Positions 24,168 to 36,901 of a stretch of DNA of 64,000 bases are shown here, one piece after another; the stretch's first letter is position 1; every line of letters starts with the position of its first letter. The translations under genes were made by a program, and so were the position numbers. The stretch lies in contig JALGPY010000012.1 in the NCBI GenBank assembly GCA_023055425.1, positions 16,689,922 to 16,753,921 on the forward strand, in the 5' to 3' direction. This DNA comes from Linanthus parryae (Eukaryota > Streptophyta > Magnoliopsida > Ericales > Polemoniaceae). The notes beneath the pieces are model-generated. The model was given only the letters and a program-made list of their open reading frames with translations, was not told the DNA's origin and searched no databases.

Positions 24168-25158
24168 CTAGAGCCAATCTGGCGCATCTCGTATGCCCAT
24201 ACTCCTAGTGTGCCCTTCATGCTTCCACTGCGTGAGAGGCTTCGTAAGCGGGTCTGACAGATTATCATCTGTAGGAATCTTGCATATCCGAACGTCTCCT
24301 CTATCGATAATATCTCGAATCAGATGAAACTTCATGAGCACGTGCTTGGACTTCTGGTGCGATCTTGGTTCCTTTGATTGCGCGATCGCCCCAGTGTTGT
24401 CACAGAACAACTCCACTGGATCGCAATGCTAGGGACCACACCAAGTTCAGAAACAAACTTTCTGATCCAAACAGCCTCCTTTGCTGCGCCATTTGCAGCA
24501 ATGTACTCAGCCTCTGTTGTAGAATCAGCTACCGTCTCTTGCTTGGAACTCTCCAGCTCACCGCTGCTCCATTCAGGCAAAACACATATCCCGACTGTGA
24601 TCTAAAGCCATCTCTGTCGGTTTGGAAGCTTGCATCAGTGTAACCCCTTACACGCAACTCTTCCTCACCGCCAAATATCAAGAAAGCATCCTTAGTTCTT
24701 CTCAAGTACTTTAGGATGTTCTTGACTGCAATCCAGTGACTCTCACCCGGATTGGATTGGTATCTGCTTGTCATACTCAAGGCATATGACACATCTGGTC
24801 TAGTACATAACATGGCATACATGATAGATCCTATGGCCGAGGCATAGGGGATCCTACTCATGCGTTCCTTCTCAATCTCATTGGAAGGACAACCACTCTT
24901 CGAAAGAGTGATTCCATGTGACATGGGCAAGAATCCCTTCTTGGAATCTTGCATGTTGAACCGCTTCAACACCTTGTCAATATATGTACTTTGACTTAGG
25001 CCTAGCATTCTCTTAGATCTATCTCTATAGATCTTTATACCGAGTATATAGGCTGCTTCCCCTAAGTCCTTCATTGAGAAACACTTTCCTATCCAATCTT
25101 TAACAGATTGCAGCATGGGAATGTCGTTTCCAATGAGTAGTATGTCATCCACATACAA
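24168..25158 (-). pseudogene. Element C reverse transcriptase tail and RNase H
   Basis: Segment 24529-25158 begins at the catalytic loop (YVDDILLIGND) and continues to the first RNase H motif YTDASFQTD. Segments 24332-24580 and 24168-24416 carry ADSTTEAEYIAANG and the DNTGAIAQSKEPRSH motif in other frames. Compared with E, single bases are missing near 24421 and 24551, and about eight bases are missing near 25160 just before YVDD. These indels break the polyprotein although every catalytic residue is still encoded. Confidence 0.85.
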
Positions 25159-27355
25159 GACTTACAGAGCTCCCACTAACCTTCTTGTAGACACAAGACT
25201 CATCTTCGTTTCTGATGAAGCCAAACTCTTTGACCACTTCATCAAAACGCCGATTCCAACTCCTAGAAGCTTGCTTCAATCCATAAATGGATCGTTGCAG
25301 CTTACAAACTTTGTTGGCTTGCTTTGGATCCTCAAAACCCTCCGGCTGTATCATATACACGTCCTCGAGGAGATTCCCATAAAGGAATGCTGTTTTGACA
25401 TACATCTGCCAAATCTCATAGTCGTGGTATGCTGCAATCGCAAGTAGGATTCGGATGGATTTGGTCATTGCGACTGGTGAAAAGGTTTCATCATAGTCAA
25501 TACCAAGAATCTGTCTGAATCCTTTAGCCACCAATCGGCCCTTATAGGTAATCACATTACCATCCATGTCGATCTTCTTCTTGAAGACCCACTTGCACCC
25601 TATGGGCCGCGCCCCATCGGGTCGTTCCACCAAAGTCCATACTTTGTTGGTATACATGGATTCCATCTCGGATCTCATGGCTTCCAGCCACTTCTGAGAG
25701 TCTGGGCCACTCATGGCCTCCTCATAGGTAGTAGGCTCATCATCTATGAGCATCGTGTCACCGGAATCGGTTACGAGAAGTCCATACCTCTCGGGTTCCT
25801 GGCGCACTCTACTAGATCTACGAAGCTCTTGTGTTACCTGAACAGGTGGCTCCACAACTGTTTGTGGTTCCTTTTCATGTTCCATAATCGGTTCAGTGAT
25901 TTGTGGTACTTGAACCTCTTCAAGTTCTACATTCCTCCCACTTGCTTCTTTAGAGACAAACTCTCTTTCTAGAAACACGCCGGTCCAAGAACCAGACACT
26001 TTGTTCTCGGTTGGATTGTAGAAGTAGTATCCCTTAGTTTCCTTAGGGTACCCCACAAATTTACACTTATCCGATTTAGGCCCTAGCTTGTCTGATTGTA
26101 AACATTTTACATAGACATCGCAGCCCCAAATCCTCATGAATGACAGTGTGGGACGCCTCCCACTCCACATCTCATATGGTGTCTTCATGACTGATTTAGA
26201 TGGAACACGGTTAATGGTGAAAGCTGCACTTAATAGAGCGTAGCCCCAAAATGATAATGGAAGATCGGTTTGACACATCATAGATCGAACCATATCCAAT
26301 AGGGTTCGATTCCTCCTCTCGGACACGCCATTCCATTGTGGCGTTCCGGGTGGAGTGAGTTGGGACACGATCCCACACTCTGTAATATAGTCGTCAAACT
26401 CTTGGCTCAAGTATTCTCCTCCACGATCCGATGGTAGAGCCTTGATACTTTTGCCAAGTTGCTTCTCTACTTCATTCTTGAATTCTTTGAACACTTCAAA
26501 GGATTCGGATTTTTCCCTCATAAGGTACACAAATCCATATCTACTGTAATCATCAGTAAATGTAATGAAGTAGACATAACCACCCCTGGCAGGCGTGGCA
26601 AATGGCCCACACACATCGGTATGTATGAGCGCCAATTGCACACTAGTCCTCTCACCTTTCTTATTGAAAGGGGATTTTGTCATTTTTCCCAATAAACAAG
26701 CCTCACATGTCTCATATGATTCAAAATCAAATGAGTCTAGTAATCCATCCTTATGGAGTCTAGATACACGTTTCTCATTTATGTGGCCTAAACGACAATG
26801 CCATAAATAAGCAGGATTTAAATCATTTATTTTAATCCGCTTGGTATTAATGTTGTAGACAGGATTGCTTAGATCAAGGACGTAAAGTCCATTAAATAAT
26901 TGCGCACTAAAGTAGTGAATATTATTTAAATAAAAGGAACAACAATTGTTCTTTATTGAAATAATAAAACCATCCTTGTCCGAACAAGAAATAGAAATAA
27001 TGTTTCTGCTCATAGCAGGCACAAAATAGCAATTATTTAATTCTAAAACTAATCCTGAAGGCAGAGATAGCTCGCACACGCCTATGGCCAACGCAGCAAC
27101 CTTTGCTCCATTCCCAACGCGCAGATCTACCTCCCCTTTAGCCAATCTTTTACTTCTCTTTAGATCCTGCATATTTCGACAAATATGAGATCCAAATCCA
27201 GTATCTAATACCCACGATGTAGAGACAGTTAAATTGACATCTACAACAAAAATACCTGGTGGTGGTGGAATCACTATTCCAAGCCTCTTGTCCTCCAGAT
27301 ATTTTGGGCAGTTTCCTCCTCCAGTGTCCAGGCTGACTGCAGTAGTGACACTCAC
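25145..27355 (-). pseudogene. Element C protease, integrase and RT start (736-residue frame)
   Basis: The longest open frame of the nest. In order it has a protease core with DTGFGSHIC (other copies DTGCGSHIC), the pre-integrase motif (HCRLGHINEKRV, CEACLLGKM), integrase D (HTDVCGPF), D (SDRGGEYL, preceded by P instead of R) and E (GVSERRNRTLL), the acidic linker, then RT motifs IGCKWVFKKKIDMDG, YDETFSPVA and VKTAFLYGNLLEDV. It ends at a small deletion just before YVDD. It starts only after a one-base insertion in the zinc-knuckle region, so it lacks a gag fusion. Confidence 0.88.
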
Positions 27356-28109
27356 CTTTAGTCAAGGACTTGGCAATGCCACCAACAGGCTTAAGGGCAG
27401 GTTCCTTGGACTTGGCAACTGACTTGCCCTTGCCCTTGGAGGAAGAGGCAAACATTTTGCCCTTTCCTTTCTGCACCATCATAATGTCCTTGCCCTTACC
27501 CTTGTTGATGCTCTGTTCAGCCGTCCTCAACATGTTGAGCAAATCTGGCAGTGGTTTAACGATCTCGTTCATGTTATAGTTCATAATGAACTGTCCATAA
27601 CTCTCGGGCAACGATTGCAACACGAGATCGGTTGCCAACTCTTGGCCGACCGGGAACCCAAGTCGGGCGAGATTCTCCAAGTACCCGATCATTCGGAGTA
27701 CATGAGGTCCCACCGGGTTCCCTTCTGTCAGATGACATTTGAACAGTGCCTTTGAGACCTCATACCTCTCTACCCTCGCCTGCTCTTTGAAGAGCTGCTT
27801 TAGATGTTAGATCATATCGACAGCATTCATGTTTTCGTGTTGCTTCTGAAGCTCAGAAGTCATGGTGCAAAGCATTAGGCAGGCCGCATCATTAGCGTCA
27901 TCAACACGCTTTTGATACGCCTTTAAGGCAGCAGGTGTTTGGTTCTCTGGACCTTCTGGAACATGCTCCTCTATTGCGTACAGTTTCTTCTCTTGCTTGA
28001 GAACAATTCTCCAGTTTCTGTACCAATCAAGAAAGTTGGTTCCAGAGAGCTTGTCCTTCTCAAGGACAGATCGTAGGTAATGTTGTGAACTCGATGAGTT
28101 GTTTGTCAT
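27312..28109 (-). pseudogene. Element C gag
   Basis: It starts at the ATG at 28109 (MTNNSSSSQHYLR), encodes about 100 residues and meets TAA at about 27806, where sister copies read GAG. The frame then resumes (27713 downward) through the gag core (HVLRMIGYLENLARLGF), the lysine-rich stretch KGKGKSVAKSKE and the knuckle CHYCSQPGHWRR. An extra T near 27312 shifts the frame there and displaces the last cysteine of the knuckle. Confidence 0.85.
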
Positions 28110-29784
28110 TTGGAATTCTACAAAAAGGAAAATACGCAAGTTTTAGTATTTGTGAATTTTTGACTATATTTAATAATGGCTAGTTTATTAAATATAGCTC
28201 CCACTATTTTTCTACGGATTAATAACCCTCAAGATATTAATGCGGAAAATATCCTTATATTTTCTAGTGGGCCAAGATCCATCTTTCATCTCCTTATGAG
28301 CTTGCTTTGGCAAGTCACCCATAATTTGACTACTTTAGGTAGGAACAATTCCAATTGCATCCCATATGCAACTCTTGGTTCAATCGGGCAAACAACTCCT
28401 TATTTATCCATCCATATGGATAATCCCAATTGATTGCCTCTAGGTTTCTTAATCAAATTAATAGCCTAGTTGTGTTCAACCTCTTATCTAAACAATTGCA
28501 CATTGTTACGTGCCATCGCATTCCATCATTATGAACCAAGTCGCCATGCTTTGGCACGCACGAGCTTGGTAAATAATGATGATAATGAGTGTTTAAATAA
28601 CGAGAAGGCAAGAACACAATATTTGAATTTTGAGGGATTTTAAATTCAATTCTTTAATTGTTTTGTTGATCAATATCAACTAATCTATCTATTTGAGTTT
28701 GGGCACAACTCCAAATAATAGATCCGGGTTGTCTAATTATCTTATTATCCTAATTGCATGCATCATCCATACACCAACCACACAAATAATAAGACAATAA
28801 ATAAACAACCACAAAACAGAAATTAAACGTGATGTGGATATGGCCTTTTCTAGACTAAGATAATTCCAAGCCAATGGAATTATCTATGAACCCCAAAGCA
28901 AACACATCTCCATGCGTCTTGATCTTTTGGTCCATCCTTCATAGTCTTGTGGATTGCTTCATGCTCCATGCTCCATCTTTTGTGGCTTCTTTGGCTTTGG
29001 GCTTCTTTTCTCCAATCTTGGCTAACAATCTATTTTATCTAGCACTAGCTAAAATCTATACTAAATAAAATAAATCTCACAAGTTGAGAAAAAAAAATGG
29101 CACGCAGGCCATAAAACCCTAATTAATTATTACAATTAATTGATCAGCTCGCAGGCCGTAAAACCAAACCACAAAAATAAACATCCACATCAAACCACAT
29201 CCTAAGGCCATATCCAATCACCATGCGATTTGCACATAAACAGTTAAAATCCAATTTTAACGCGCTTGGTCAATTTTAATTGATTTTAGGATTTCTAGGG
29301 TTAAAACGGTCCATGGGCCCAACAATCCAATTGTCCGGGCCCATTAAAGTGAACCATACGGCCCTAGGGCCGGCCCGGCCCAAAACCCGCAAGCTAGGCC
29401 CGCGGGTTAGGGCCGCCCGGCCCCTTAGGGCTCCCAAGCTTGGGCGGCAAGCAAGGGGGGCGGTCCCTAGGGGGGGGGGGTCGAACCCTTCTATGGGAGT
29501 TGTTTCCAAAACAACTCCCTTGCTTGGTGCCCAAGTTTGGTTGTTTCCTTGTTTTGGGAGAACTCCTTCTTCCCCAAGGATGCCCAAACTCTAGATCTAA
29601 GATCCTAAAATTTCTCAAACTCACCAATTCATGCATCCAATGCAAAAAATTGGATCTTGTTATGCTTAGTTATTGACAAATTGCATCCCATGCTTGATTT
29701 TTCTTGTTTTACGCGATAAACAATCAAATTAAGGTGTAAAACAACTAAAACGTAACACATAAACTACGTTTATGCTCTATGACA
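28110..29784 (-). other. Element C 5' untranslated leader
   Basis: 1.67 kb without a plausible same-strand gene. It contains the GC-rich palindromic block at about 29330-29475, including a run of ten G at 29471-29480. An antisense 85-codon frame is at 28176-28433. Confidence 0.55.
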
Positions 29785-29800
29785 TGTGGCTCTGATACCA
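29785..29800 (-). other. Element C primer-binding site
   Basis: TGGTATCAGAGCCACA on the minus strand, one base from the LTR at 29802. It is complementary to initiator Met-tRNA. Confidence 0.9.
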
Positions 29801-29801
29801 C

Positions 29802-31234
29802 TGTAGGGTTTTGATTCATGGATCGCACAACGGAAGCATAATCAAACATAAAACCATGCAAAACCCTCCAAGGATCATAAGTCTAGAGACATAACGATAG
29901 TGAAGGTTAGAAATCATAAACACACCTTTGGGTTCTCCTTGATGACTTCAAACGCGAATAATGTCACGTTCTCTATAGTTGATCCACGCCTAGAGTTGAT
30001 CTTAGATCTCCCAAACTCCTTGGTGCTAGCCCGGATTAGGAAGAGGAAGAAGAAATCACGCAAAACGAGACAAAAAGAGGCTCTCGGCCTCTTTTGGCCG
30101 ACGGGGACGAGGGCGGCGGCAAGGGGCGGCGTCGGTCCCTCCTTGTTGCTTGCTCTCTCTCCTTTGTTCTCTCCCACTCTTGTTATGTTTACTAATGAGC
30201 ATAATTTATGAGGAAGGAAGGAAGGAGGGTCCTTTATATAGTCCAACAACTCATTGTTAACTACCTAAAGGACTTATTCTAGTCCAACTAGAATTCAATT
30301 TAGTCCCTTCCTTGCAAATAAGTCCCTACTAAGTTTGCAAGGGTTTGCAAAGTGATCCTTCTAATTAATTAATCCAATTAATTAATCACCAAATCTAGTT
30401 CAACTCTATATAGCGTGTGACCCCATAGGTTCTATCTAGTTGGTAGCAACTATTTGCTAATATGGAGCGGTTTCTAGGAAAACATCCATTCTAGCCAACT
30501 AATAGAATAGTCATCTCGACAACCTTTGTACAAGTAATTGTCTCATCCTTTTGCCTCCATATCCGGATTGGACACGAGACATACAGGTCACACTCGTATA
30601 TCCAATCCATAGTTTCTCGATCCATGGGAATAGCCTTATTCGTGCAAATAACATCAATATCCCATATTGATTTATTTGAGTCTGGCCAGACATTCTATAA
30701 GCACTATCCCTCGAGTGGCCTAGGATATTTGCTCCCGTTATGTGGGAGGGGCAAATCCTCTCTACGTCCACTACGATCTCTAAGCTTGCTTCTCATTGTA
30801 TCCAGTACACGCCTTTATAACTACCCAGTTACGGTGTAGCGTTTAACGCTACCAAGATCACAATGATCCACAACTAGAATATCTAGTGACTTCAAGTCTA
30901 AGGATGACAATACCATTGCACCGCGAGAAGCGCTTGTGACTCAACATAACGTGTATGTAGCCTTCTCGGAGATGGGTCAATCCAGTGCAACATTCCGTAA
31001 TGCACACCTATGTGTTGGATCGTGATATCTCCATATCAATCCAACCCCATACTAGTCTATAGATGATTGTCCCAATTGATCATTATACTTGACTAGGGAT
31101 ATTTAAGATAAACAACACAATTGTAAATCTAAGGACTTCATTATATTAAATATCCAATAAAAAATAAATGAATTTTTCTAGCCATATACAAATTCATACT
31201 AAACTAGATTGCCTCTAGGGCATCTATTCCAACA
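29802..31234 (-). repeat. Element C 5' LTR
   Basis: 1433 bp. The minus-strand TATA sequence CTATATAAAGG is at about 30231-30241, about 570 bases into the LTR read from its right end at 30802-31234 side, and downstream of the GGAA microsatellite complement on the plus-strand map. Confidence 0.9.
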
Positions 31235-31402
31235 AAACAACACATTATATCTAAGGACTTCTTATATTAAATATCACAATAATTAATAAATGAATATTCT
31301 AGCCAAAAAAACATTGTTCATACTAAATATATATTGCCTCTAGGGAATCTGTTCCAACAGTCTCCCACTTGCAGTAGAGCCAATCTGATGCATCTCGTAT
31401 GC

Positions 31403-32800
31403 CTATGGATCTTGTGTGCCCTTCATGCTTTCCCTTCGCAAGTGGTTTTGTGAGCGGATCTGAAAGATTTTCATCTGTTGAAATCTTGCACATCTCACAT
31501 CTCCTCGATCGATCATATCACGAATAAGATGGAATCTCCTAAGTACATGCTTTGATTTCTGGTGTGATCTTGGTACCTTGGCTTGTGCGATCGCCCCAGA
31601 GTTGTCACAGTACAACTCTATGAGATCCACGATGCTAGGGACCACACCGAGCTCTGTGATAAACTTCTTTATCCAAACTGCCTCTATTGCTGCTTCCGCA
31701 GCAGCAATGTACTCAGATTCTGTTGTAGAATCAGCAACTGTCCCTTGCTTGGAACTCTTCCAACTCAAAGCTCCTCCATTCAGGCAAAACACGTATCCAG
31801 ACTGCAATCTGTAGTCATATTTGTCGGTTTGGAAGCTTGCATCAGTGTAACCAATTACACTTAGCTCTTCCTTACCTCCAAATATCAAGAACGCATCCTT
31901 CGTTCTTCTTAAGTACTTTAGGATGCTCTTGACAGCAATCCAGTGACTCTCACCCAGATTGGACTGATACTTGCTCACCATACTCAACGCGTATGATACG
32001 TCAGGTCTAGTACACAACATGGCGTACATGATGGATCCTATGGCCGAGGTATAGGGTATCCTACTCATGCGGTCCTTCTCAATCTCATTAGAAGGACAGT
32101 CAGTCTTAGAAAGAGTGACTCCATGCGACATGGGAAAGAATCCCTTCTTGTAATCTTGCATGTTGAACCTCTTCAACACCTTGTCTATATATATACTTTG
32201 ACTTATGACGAGCAGCTTTCTAGATCCATCCCTATAGATCTTTATACCAAGTATATAAGCTGCATCTCCTAAGTACTTCATTGCGAAACACTTTCCTAGC
32301 CAATCTTTATCATATTGCAGAGTAGGAATATCGTTTCCAATGATTAGTATGTCATCCACATACAAGACCAGAAATACTACAGAGCTCCTACTAACCTTCT
32401 TGTAAACACATGGCTCATATTCGTTCTTGATGAAGCCAAACTCTTTGACTGCATCATCAAAACGTGGATTCCAGCTCCTCGAAGCTTGATTTAATCCATA
32501 AATAGATCTTTGCAGCTTACAGACTTTATAAGCATTCCTCAAAACCCTCCGGTTGTGTCATATACACATCCTCGAGGAGGTTCCCATAAAGGAATGTTGT
32601 TTTGACATACATCTGCCAAATCTCGTAGTCATAGTATGCTGCAATAGCAAGTAGGATTCGAATTTAGTCATGGCGACTGGTGAAAAGGTCTCATCATAGT
32701 CAATACCATGAATCTGTCTATACCCTTTAGCCACCAATCGCCCCTTATAGGAAACTACATTTCCATCCATGACTGTCTTCTTCTTGAAGACCCATTTTCA
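31403..32800 (-). pseudogene. Element A reverse transcriptase and RNase H
   Basis: A 379-residue frame (31403-32542) spans RT from IYGLNQASRSWNPRFDD through LYVDDILIIGND to the RNase H motifs YTDASFQTD, ADSTTESEYIAAAE and LYCDNSGAIAQAKVPRSHQ. The tail is frameshifted after DRGDVR. The RT start lies in a separate frame (32558-32770, IHGIDYDETFSPVA). Deletions around 32525-32545 and near 32666 separate the pieces. Divergence from B, C and E is clearly greater than among those copies. Confidence 0.83.
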
Positions 32801-33239
32801 CCCTATGGGCCGAGTCCCTTCAGGTGGTTCCACCAAAGTCCATACTTTGTTGGTGTACATGGAATCCATTTCAGATCTCATGGCTTCTGGCCACTTCTTG
32901 GAGTATGGGCCTTTCATGGCCTCCACGTAGGTTGCAGGCTCATCATTCATGAGTGGTACGTCATCGGGCTCAGTCACGAGAATTCCGTACCTCTCTGGCT
33001 CATGAAGCAGCGTTCCTGACCTACGTGGTTCGTGTGTTACCTGACAGGTTCTTCCACAACAACTTGCGGTTCCTGCTCATGTTCCATCATCGGTTCAGTG
33101 ATTTGTGGTTCTTAAATTTCTTCAAGTTTTACAGTCCTCCCACTTGCTTCTTTAGAGACAAACTCTCTTTCTAGAAACACGCTGGTCCGAGCTACAAACA
33201 CATTGTTCTCGGTGGGATTGTAGAAATAATATCCTTTTG

Positions 33240-34160
33240 TTTCCTTAGGATATCCCAAAAATTTACTTAAGCGCCTTGGGCCCGAGCTTGTCTGTTTGTA
33301 AACGCTTTACATAGACATCTCAGCCCCAAATCGTCATAAACGACACTATGGGACGCGTCCCAGTCCATATCTCATATGGTGTCTTCATGACTGATTTGGA
33401 TGGAACACGGTTAATGGTAAAAGCTGTTGTCATTAGAGCATTTCCCCAAAATGATATCGGAAGATTTTTTATGAGACATCATAGATCGCACCATATCCAA
33501 TTGTGTGTGATTCCTCCTCTCGGACACGCCATTCCATTGTGGCGTTCCGAGTGGAGTGAGATGGGATACTATCCCACACTCTCTAAGATATTCATCAAAC
33601 TCTTGGCTCAAATATTCTCCTCCACGATCTGATCGTAGATCCTTAATACTCTTACCAAGTTGCTTCTCTACTTCATTCTTGAAGTCTTTGAACAATTCAA
33701 AGGATTCGGATTTGGCCTTCATAAGGTATACAAATCCATATCTACTGAAATCATCAGTAAACGTGATGAAGTAGGTGTAACCACCTCTGGCAGGCGTGGG
33801 AACGGACCACATACATAGGTATGTATGAGTGCCAGTAACTCACTAGTCCTCTCACCTTTCTTATTGAAAGGGGACTTTGTCATTTTTCCTAATAAACAAG
33901 ATTCGCACGTCTCATATGATTCCAAATCAAATGAGTCTAGAAGTCAATCCTTATGGAGTCTAGATATGTGTTTCTCATTTATATGGCCTAAACGACAATG
34001 CCATAGATATGTAGGATTTAAATCGTTAGTTTTAATCCTTTTAGTATTTATGTTATAGATTGGATTATTTAGATCAAGGATATACAATCCATTAGACAAA
34101 TGCGCACTACAATAGTGCTTACTGTAAAAATAAATGGAGCAACACTTGTCCTTTATTTAA
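33240..34160 (-). pseudogene. Element A integrase region
   Basis: Segment 33411-33812 (133 residues) contains LRSDRGGEYL and GVSERRNHTQLD, the second D and the E of the integrase core. The upstream segment 33719-33925 has CESCLLGKMTKSPFNKKGER and the beginning of the core. Frameshifts near 33430, 33800 and 33940 interrupt it. The acidic linker to RT (32900-33240) is decayed. Confidence 0.78.
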
Positions 34161-35293
34161 ATAGAAAAACCTTTCTCGTCTAGACAAGAAATAGAAATAA
34201 TATTTATGCTCATAGAAGGCACATAAAAGTAATTGTCTAATTCTAAAATAAGTCCAGAAGGCAAAGATATATCATAAACGCCTACAGCTAATGCAGCAAA
34301 TCTTGCTCCATTCCCGACGCGCAGATCTTTCTCCCCTTTAGCCAATTTTCTACTTCTTTTCAAATCCTGCACATTTCAACAAATGTGAGAACCACATCCA
34401 GTATCCAATACCCAAGATGAAGAAATAGAAAGATTGACGTCTATAACATAAATACCTGGTGGTGGTGGAATCACTATTCCAAGCTTCTTATCCTCCAAAT
34501 ATTTAGGGCAATTCCTACTCCGGTGACCCGGCTGGCTACAGTAGTGACACTCACCTTTAGCCATGCCCCCACTAGGATTTAGGTTTTCCTTGGATTATGC
34601 AACTTTCTTGCACTTTCCTTTGGAGGTAGAGGCAACTCCTTTGCCCTTCCTCTTATGCACCATCATTATGGCTTTGCCCTTTCCTTTGTTGATGCTCTGT
34701 TCAACTGTCTTCAGCATGTTCAACAAGTCTGGAAAAGTCTTACTGATCTCGTTCATGCTATAGTTCATGATGAACTTATTATAACTGTCAGGAAATGATT
34801 GCAAGACAAGATCAGTAGTCAAATCTTGGCTAAGTTAGAATCCCAGTCTCTCAAGGTTCTCAATGTACCCGATCATTCGGAGTACATGAGGCCCAACTGG
34901 ATTCCCTTCTGCAAGAATACTTTTGAACAATGCTTTTGGCACCTCATAGCGCTCATGCCTTGCCTGTTCCTGAAACAATTGTTTCAAGTGTATGATCATA
35001 TTATAGGACTCCATGTTCTCGTGTTGATTTTGAAGCTCATAGGTCATGGTGTAGAGCATGAAGCAAGTCACGTCATTAGAATCATCAATATGTTTCTGAC
35101 GTGCCCTTACATATGCTATAACAGACTCATCCTGTGGTGGGGATGGAATTGGAGTGTCCAAGACGTACAGCTTATTTACTTTCTTAAGGACAATCCTTAA
35201 GTTTCTGTACCAGTCAAGGAAATTTGTTCCAGACAATTTATCATTCTCAAGGACAGATCGCAGGGATGAAGTCGATGCGTTGTTCTTTGCCAT
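34157..35293 (-). pseudogene. Element A gag and protease
   Basis: Gag starts at 35293 (MAKNNASTSSLRSVLEND) and is open to a stop at about 34835. It continues in 34595-34822 (MNYSMNEISKTFPDLLNML) and 34376-34564, which has the knuckle CHYCSQPGHRSRNC and the protease motif VLDTGCGSHIC. A stop near 34377 follows the protease motif. The gag N-terminus differs from the other copies after the first 30 residues (SPPQDESVIAYVRARQ), showing family divergence. Confidence 0.8.
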
Positions 35294-36884
35294 TTGGAAT
35301 TCTACGAAACAAGAAATGTACAATTTTAGTATTTTGAACCATTTAACTATATTCAACAATTTCTAGATCATTAAATATAGCTCCCACTATTTTTCTCGGA
35401 TTAAAAGCCCTCACTATTAATGTGGAAAATATCATGTATATTTTCTAGTAGGTCCAAGATCCATATTTCACTTCTTCTTGAGCTTGCTTTGGCAAGTCAC
35501 CCAAGAATTTATTATTTAGGTAGGAACCATTCCAATTGAATCCAATGCAACTCTTGGTTCAATTACGTGAATAACTCATTATTCTTTATCCTTTAGATAA
35601 CGCGTAATTGTCATGCCTCTAGGTTCATCAATCCAATTAATTCTTACCTAGTTGCGTCCAACCTCTTGCTTAAACATACACACATTACTAACTTGTGTTG
35701 TCCGCAACACACCATGGTGAATTAAAATCGCCTTGCTTTGGCAAGCCCAAATTTTAATAGACCCTGATCATGAAGGGTGTTTAGGCAAGAGAAGGCAAAA
35801 CGCAATATCTTATTTGAGGGATTTAATTAATATTTATTCGTTTGGTTGATCAAATAAACATGATCTACTTATTTGGATTGGGCAATCCACAATAAAAGAC
35901 CATCTTTGTTTATTATTATCTTGTTAACGTTTTTGCTAGTATCGCCATACACACAAAATAAATAACAAGACATAAATAATAAACATCCACAAAAAGAAAA
36001 ATAATGTGGCATGGATATGGCCCCTAGACTAATATATTATCAAGCCAATGATAATATATATATGCCCTAAAGTGATAAGCTCATCTCCATGTGCTCCACC
36101 ATAGCGGCGCGCCTAGGGTAGGGAGTCCTCGTCGTCTTTTGGCTTCTTGGTTCTCCGGTCTTCTTCTCCATTCTCTTGGCTATCATATAAATATTTCTAA
36201 TTCTAGCCTAACATCTAGAATAAATAAATAAAGCCTCACATGTAGAGGAGAAAAACGACTCGCAGGCCGTAAAACCTAATTAATTATTACATTAATTTGA
36301 TCAGCTCGCAGGCCGTAAACCAAACCACAACAAACACAAAACATCCACAATCTACGCCATATTCATCCACCATGCAACAAAGCACATAATATAGTTAAAA
36401 CCAATTTTAACGCGCTTGTTAAATTTTTGTTGAATTGGGTAATTAGGGTTACAACGGTCCAAGGGGTCCAACCATAGCATAGGCCCGAAACCCCAAGGGA
36501 CCGCCGCCCACCACATAGGCCGGCCCTAGGCCGGCTGCCCCTTGTGGCATGCGGGCTTGCTTGGCGAGCAAGGGAGAGGGCCGTGCGGCTAGGGTTTCGG
36601 CCCTAGTCTCCTTCCCTTCCTTCCTTGTTTCCCAAGCATGGTTGTTTCCATATAATTGTTTCCATAATTGAAAAACTCATTTTCCAACTATGTTCCCATG
36701 AACCCTAATATTCAAGAACCCAATTATTCACATCCTATGTGATTAAACTCAATAATTTACACATCCAATTGAATCAAATTCAAATTGCATCTACTAGGCC
36801 AATTAATTCCAGTTTCGCGTAATATGAATATAACGGTGTATAAACTGAAATCGTAACACATAAAATCATGTATGCACTACGACA
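35294..36884 (-). other. Element A 5' untranslated leader
   Basis: 1.6 kb with the same order of blocks as the leaders of B, C and E but more diverged. The GC-rich palindromic block is at about 36480-36560 (AGGCCGGCCCTAGGCCGG region). The antisense 85-codon frame is not preserved here. Confidence 0.5.
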
Positions 36885-36900
36885 TGTGGCTCTGATACCA
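36885..36900 (-). other. Element A primer-binding site
   Basis: TGGTATCAGAGCCACA on the minus strand, one base inside the LTR that begins at 36902. Confidence 0.88.
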
Positions 36901-36901
36901 C

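Larger units (their letters stand above)
22721..31234 (-). mobile_element. Copia element C, youngest complete copy
   Basis: An 8514-bp element with two LTRs of identical length (22721-24153 and 29802-31234, 1433 bp each), a primer-binding site, a polypurine tract and minus-strand gag-pol. The perfect duplication AAACA flanks it (22716-22720 and 31235-31239). By eye the LTRs differ at about 18 positions, roughly 1.3 percent. Despite this, gag and pol carry one stop and at least four frame-changing indels. Confidence 0.93.
3049..31359 (-). repeat. Element A 3' LTR in three pieces
   Basis: The LTR consists of 3049-4080, 22449-22720 and 31240-31359, about 1420 bp in total against 1414 bp for the partner at 36902-38315. 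The pieces join at the target duplications of B (GGTGT) and C (AAACA). It begins TGTTGGGTTTTGACG and ends TTCCAACA, directly followed by the purine-tract complement at 31360. B and C occupy two separate sites in this single LTR. Confidence 0.87.

Noticed and set aside
29914..30249. 111-residue minus-strand frame in the LTR of C, with its twin at 22833-23168, and similar frames in other LTRs (4331-4624, 7758-8030, 14790-15140, 21234-21560)
   Set aside because: They cross the TATA region, the GGAA microsatellite and GC-rich LTR sequence, differ in frame between copies and show no domain. They are by-products of LTR composition.
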